Positions 3,835 to 6,759 of a stretch of 6,759 nt of DNA are shown here, one piece after another. The position numbers and the translations under genes are program-made. The stretch is taken from positions 8,331 to 15,089 of the forward strand of contig JAADGX010000059.1 in NCBI GenBank assembly GCA_013152135.1, written 5' to 3'. The DNA is from Chlorobiota bacterium (lineage in GTDB: Bacteria; Bacteroidota; Ignavibacteria; SZUA-365; JAADGX01). Below the pieces are notes generated by a model. That model was not told the origin of the DNA. It saw only the letters and a list, made by a program, of their open reading frames with translations, and ran no database searches. Each line of letters begins with the position of its first letter. The first letter of the stretch is position 1.

Positions 3835-6759
3835 CTGCACCGACTGGTCCGAGGACACTACGAGCACAATCTCCATGTCCTCATTGAAATGCGCATTCCC
3901 AAATTCATCACGGACATTGTAGCGAACAAAATGCATCCCTTCGCTAAAAACCGTCTCGTACACGAGCCGGCCTGCATACTCCTTGTAGGGTGCCTCGAAA
4001 CGAACCCGCTCGGGGTACTGCTCTGTTACCAGTGTATCATCAACGTAAAGAGTAAAGTTCTCCACGGTTGCTTTTCGCGGGATTTGTTCTTTCATGAGTA
4101 TTTCCAACTGAACAGTCGGAGCGATGTAGTCACCGTCGTAAACCTGTACACCGTTCACCAGTAATTCGACATCGGGTGCGATCGTATCAGGGACGATTGT
4201 CACAGGTAATTCGAAGTAGTTGTTCGATCCAACCAACTCCATGTCTCTGTTCAAAAGGTTGAGGTTAAAGACAAACACTCGACTGGCTGGTGTTGAACTT
4301 GCAGGTATGGTAAAGGGTACGACCAGTATGGAATCCTTTTCAATAGGCGGAATCGAAACCTCGACGGCACCGGATGGATCATCCTTGAACACCCCGTTGA
4401 GTGTTCCCGGTTCAGATTGCACATACCCCGAGTTTTTCAACTTTACGGAAATTTTAACCGCGACCTTCGGATCGGTTTTAACCCCGGCTATGCTGAAAGA
4501 CTGGGAATTCATGGCGAGATCAAACGATGGTGTATAATCGAGACGAAGGTCTTTCAAATTCGCCGGTTTTTCTCCCTGTTCTGATTCAAATTCAATAACG
4601 ATACGCGTGTATGGATACGTTTGCGCATCCACGCCGGAGAGATCGAACCGGGTTCCAGGCTGGATATTCGTAAAGAGGGTATCCACGACGCCATCCGTTT
4701 TCCGTCCGAGCACGAGGTACGCAAGACGACGTCCACTCGAGGTTTCCGCGTTGACAATGACGGAGTTGTACCGATGCGCAGGACCAATCCACGTCGAGGT
4801 CAATACACCGTATCCCTTTCCGATAAGAATCGTGTCCCGGATTTCCAGCTTGTTATCCCGTTCCGGTAAATTATGCGTGCACCAGTTCTTTATCATCCCC
4901 TCGGTAGCCGATCCGACAACACCTCCCTTTCTTCCAATGATCGCATAGGAGCTTCGGAATTGGATGGTATCCGGACGAGCAGGGCCCATGAATGTATTCT
5001 GACCATTAAAAACCATCCTGGCACCGATCTTTCTGAAAGCCTCTTGCGCCACAGGTATGGATTTCCCGATAACCCTCCATGTAATATCATCCATAACACC
5101 CGCCATCACGTAATCACCCTCAGGAACGGCCTCAATAAAATCGCTGAAGTACCGTACATCCGGATTAGGAATATCTGTTCCCGCTCCACGGAAAAGGAAG
5201 TCAAAAGTCCTCACTCCTGTTACTTCGCCGGTTTTCCTGCTCACGGATACGACGTTCAACCCCCGACTTGCCGCTCCGGGAGGCAACGCCAAGCGACCGC
5301 CAACACTAATGGATGCCAATCCAACCTTTAATTCACCCTTACAGTCATCTCCTCCCTGAGAAACCACAATAACTTCAACCGAGTCAGGTTCGAACCTCCA
5401 CTGCGATCCCGTCCAATGAATAAATCTCTTCGAAAAGAGTTCATCTATATTGGGGTCGATCGTGAACCGGGCCAACCACGAATTTTGCCCCCCTCCCATC
5501 TTATAGAGGAAATCCGTGGTGATAGCAGTTCCGAGATAGTTACCCTCGCTGAGCAGCCGAGCCTTAATATATATCCGCTTACCTCCTGGTAACTGGGTAA
5601 AAGGATGTTCAGTCGTAATCATCCCGAGTGGAAGTGTTGCGCTTTTAAGCACCCGTGAAAACGTCGAGTCATCTGATATATCTATCTGTGCTTCCATCCC
5701 TTCCATTACATTGGACGGATTAGCGAGTACTACCCACAGCGTGTCACTCTCCACGTTAAGGTTTGGTTGGGGTCGAATGAAACGCAAGCGGGAGAATCCG
5801 ACGTTGAATATCAAAGAGGCAGAATTATCCGCTTCGTCACTCTCTTTTATCCAGTTATCAGGGTCAACGGTTACCGTGATTGTATGCACTCCCGACGCGT
5901 TGTAGACGGGATATCGAAATGAAATCGTATGTGTATAGAGAACCGAGCGCAAAATGAACTGATTTTGATACGTCCTCCGGCCACCGTAATCGATACTGAT
6001 TTTGACATGGAAACTATCTGGAATAACCAGTCCGAGAGACCGAAGCCGGACGTTGATGGTTACCGAGTCTTTGTCTTCAAAAATAATCTCGGGATCAGTG
6101 GTGATATCTTGCGATTCCACACGCAAATTGTAGTCGGTTGGGATAGCAAGAAAAATGCCGGGGTCACCGATGAGCTCGTATTGCTCCAACAATTGACGGG
6201 TGGAATGCGGAAGTTGGCGAGTGGGCGCCGTCAACCCCAACACAAGTTTGCTCTGAAAAAGTGCTCGGCCCACGTTCCTTTCTGATTGCTTGGCGATAAC
6301 ACGATACATTTCCGTACGAACCGTGTTCAGACTGGTTTCATAACCCAGACCTGAACTTCCCAAAAAAGCTATCGCGCCGTAATCGGAAGGATCGAAGACC
6401 ATGTTTTCCGAGAACGAATTAATATCGGGTTCGGCAAACTTTCCCGTACTGCAACTGAAATCCGTGACCAGAATCGGACGCGGAACATTACTGTGCAGAT
6501 CCCCTGGCTTCGTAATCCCGTTATTCCATTGCTCCGTTCCCCCGTGTCCATAATATGATATCCACACTGCGCCCTGCTTAAGCTTTATTTCCAGACTGTC
6601 CTGCATCTCCGGAGGCAATGGATCATACAACAACGTGTAATATCGAACACCAATTCCGCCAAGGGGAGATGCCTCGATGAATGAATTGATAATATCATCC
6701 GACAACGGTTTCCACCTGAGTCCTTTATCCCGTTCCGTGCGCAAAGCATGCAGCATCAA
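3541..6759 (-). CDS. C25 (gingipain-type) cysteine peptidase with ILEI/FAM3-like module and C-terminal sorting-type domain (5' partial)
   Basis: The frame is open to the window edge, so the signal peptide, propeptide and start of the catalytic domain are missing; the TTG at 6759-6757 is not a start. Numbering here is from the first visible codon. Residues 1-205 are the C-terminal part of a C25 peptidase domain: SYYGHGG holds His72, TDFSCSTGKF holds Cys103, and GAIAFLGSSGLGY and LIGDPGIFL are typical of the family. Then come a CARDB-like module (about 208-320, ending VDPDNWIKESDEADNSA), a beta-rich module (about 322-420), an ILEI/FAM3-like domain (about 475-626), a jelly-roll-like stretch ending LKDLRLDYTPSFDLA (about 640-750), a second CARDB-like module (about 745-855), an Ig-like module opening DTIAPDVELLVNG (about 858-968), and a C-terminal module (976-1072). 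The protein is probably exported and surface-bound or released, cleaving proteins outside the cell; its substrate is unknown. It is not PorU-like around the cysteine. No frameshift or internal stop is seen. Confidence 0.9.
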   Translation of the reverse strand: MMLHALRTERDKGLRWKPLSDDIINSFIEASPLGGIGVRYYTLLYDPLPPEMQDSLEIKLKQGAVWISYYGHGGTEQWNNGITKPGDLHSNVPRPILVTDFSCSTGKFAEPDINSFSENMVFDPSDYGAIAFLGSSGLGYETSLNTVRTEMYRVIAKQSERNVGRALFQSKLVLGLTAPTRQLPHSTRQLLEQYELIGDPGIFLAIPTDYNLRVESQDITTDPEIIFEDKDSVTINVRLRSLGLVIPDSFHVKISIDYGGRRTYQNQFILRSVLYTHTISFRYPVYNASGVHTITVTVDPDNWIKESDEADNSASLIFNVGFSRLRFIRPQPNLNVESDTLWVVLANPSNVMEGMEAQIDISDDSTFSRVLKSATLPLGMITTEHPFTQLPGGKRIYIKARLLSEGNYLGTAITTDFLYKMGGGQNSWLARFTIDPNIDELFSKRFIHWTGSQWRFEPDSVEVIVVSQGGDDCKGELKVGLASISVGGRLALPPGAASRGLNVVSVSRKTGEVTGVRTFDFLFRGAGTDIPNPDVRYFSDFIEAVPEGDYVMAGVMDDITWRVIGKSIPVAQEAFRKIGARMVFNGQNTFMGPARPDTIQFRSSYAIIGRKGGVVGSATEGMIKNWCTHNLPERDNKLEIRDTILIGKGYGVLTSTWIGPAHRYNSVIVNAETSSGRRLAYLVLGRKTDGVVDTLFTNIQPGTRFDLSGVDAQTYPYTRIVIEFESEQGEKPANLKDLRLDYTPSFDLAMNSQSFSIAGVKTDPKVAVKISVKLKNSGYVQSEPGTLNGVFKDDPSGAVEVSIPPIEKDSILVVPFTIPASSTPASRVFVFNLNLLNRDMELVGSNNYFELPVTIVPDTIAPDVELLVNGVQVYDGDYIAPTVQLEILMKEQIPRKATVENFTLYVDDTLVTEQYPERVRFEAPYKEYAGRLVYETVFSEGMHFVRYNVRDEFGNAHFNEDMEIVLVVSSDQSVQNIYNYPNPMQKETWFTFEVVGNSPPNQVRIVIYTVAGRKIRELEVDPSELHVGFCSVKWDGRDQDGDEVGSGVYFYKVIVSYGTETTKSIHKLSVLR
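4882..5337 (-). other. ILEI/FAM3 (PANDER)-like domain inside the C25 peptidase
   Basis: Residues 475-626 of the fragment follow the FAM3/ILEI pattern in order: SRGLNVVSVSRKTGEV (499-514), then a TFD turn (518-520), FIEAVPEGDYVMAGVMDD (541-558), an A..A....GA helix (571-580), FRSSYAIIGRKGG (601-613) and a terminal E.MIKN (620-625). Human ILEI has the counterparts GRGINVALVNGKTGEV, YFD, FIEFLKAIQDGTIVLMGTYDD, FRDNWVFCGGKG and FEQHIKN. A loop rich in Pro and Gly (about 582-600) makes the bacterial version longer. Two of the four cysteines of the visible fragment, Cys473 and Cys627, sit just outside the two ends and could close the domain with a disulfide. The assignment rests on motif comparison from memory, not a profile search. 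Confidence 0.72.
5800..6138 (-). other. CARDB-like adhesion module directly after the peptidase domain
   Basis: Residues 208-320 show the CARDB pattern: an opening YNLRVESQDIT strand, DSVTINVRLRSLGL in the middle, and the closing HTITVTVDPDNWIKESDEAD followed by N-S-A, which matches the family's G.h.i.v.vD..n.i.E.dE.nN ending. Such modules act as spacers or adhesive beta-sandwiches in secreted proteins. A second, more divergent copy lies at about residues 745-855. Confidence 0.65.
6145..6759 (-). other. C25 peptidase catalytic region with His/Cys dyad (partial)
   Basis: The visible part of the catalytic domain holds both dyad residues: His72, codon CAC at 6546-6544 in SYYGHGGTEQW, and Cys103, codon TGC at 6453-6451 in VTDFSCSTGKF. 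Gingipains have the same order and a similar distance (His211 and Cys244 in RgpB, 33 residues apart; 31 here). The downstream GAIAFLGSSG strand is also typical. The domain therefore looks catalytically competent, although the N-terminal part and any inhibitory propeptide are not visible. Confidence 0.85.

Noticed and set aside
6757..6759. TTG at the window edge, or the ATG next to it, as the start of the peptidase gene
   Set aside because: It is the middle of a C25 domain; family members have several hundred residues before this point, so the frame simply continues beyond the window.
6145..6759. Identification of the C25 protein as the type IX secretion sortase PorU
   Set aside because: PorU proteins typically have an ATCEFSRFD-like segment at the cysteine; here it is TDFSCSTGKF, closer to general gingipain-type peptidases.

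Overview
The window reads almost entirely on the minus strand, so genes follow one another from high to low coordinates. It holds four genes that can be named with reasonable support, plus the first 33 codons of a fifth. In transcription order they are: the C-terminal 1072 residues of a very large secreted C25 (gingipain-type) cysteine peptidase (3541-6759, 5' end outside the window); a 340-base gap; a compact three-gene operon for the proton-translocating NAD(P) transhydrogenase, pntAA-pntAB-pntB (3200 down to 355); a strong intrinsic terminator (300-330); and the signal peptide and first residues of another exported protein (101 down to 1, running off the window).

The organism is most likely a member of the FCB group (Bacteroidota / Ignavibacteria / Calditrichota / KSB1-like lineages). 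The reasons are the modular surface protease with CARDB-like and Ig-like modules, and its C-terminal module of the YPNP...WDGRD.DG...SGVYFYK type, which is typical of type IX secretion sorting domains and FlgD-like Ig domains in those lineages. GC content is moderate, Shine-Dalgarno sites are good, and nothing suggests recent transfer. A finer assignment is not supported by the sequence alone.

The transhydrogenase operon is complete and tightly packed. pntAA and pntAB overlap by one base (TAATG), and pntAB and pntB are 6 bases apart. Together they encode the soluble NAD(H)-binding domain I, the small membrane part of domain II, and the larger membrane part fused to the NADP(H)-binding domain III. 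The assembled complex couples proton re-entry to hydride transfer from NADH to NADP+. Its hydride-transfer residues look intact. The two positions at which other transhydrogenases carry a membrane histidine (beta His91 in E. coli, alpha2 His42 in Thermus) are Asn and Ser here, and the membrane part of PntB has no histidine at all.

The protease has an intact His/Cys dyad (His72 and Cys103 of the visible fragment), followed by a chain of beta-sandwich modules. One of these closely resembles the ILEI/FAM3 (PANDER) domain known from animal secreted proteins and the POMGnT1 stem. This is the most notable feature of the window. The two non-coding stretches (102-354 and 3201-3540) hold a terminator, ribosome-binding sites, a weak promoter candidate and minor repeats, but no RNA gene, mobile element or CRISPR array that I can recognise.
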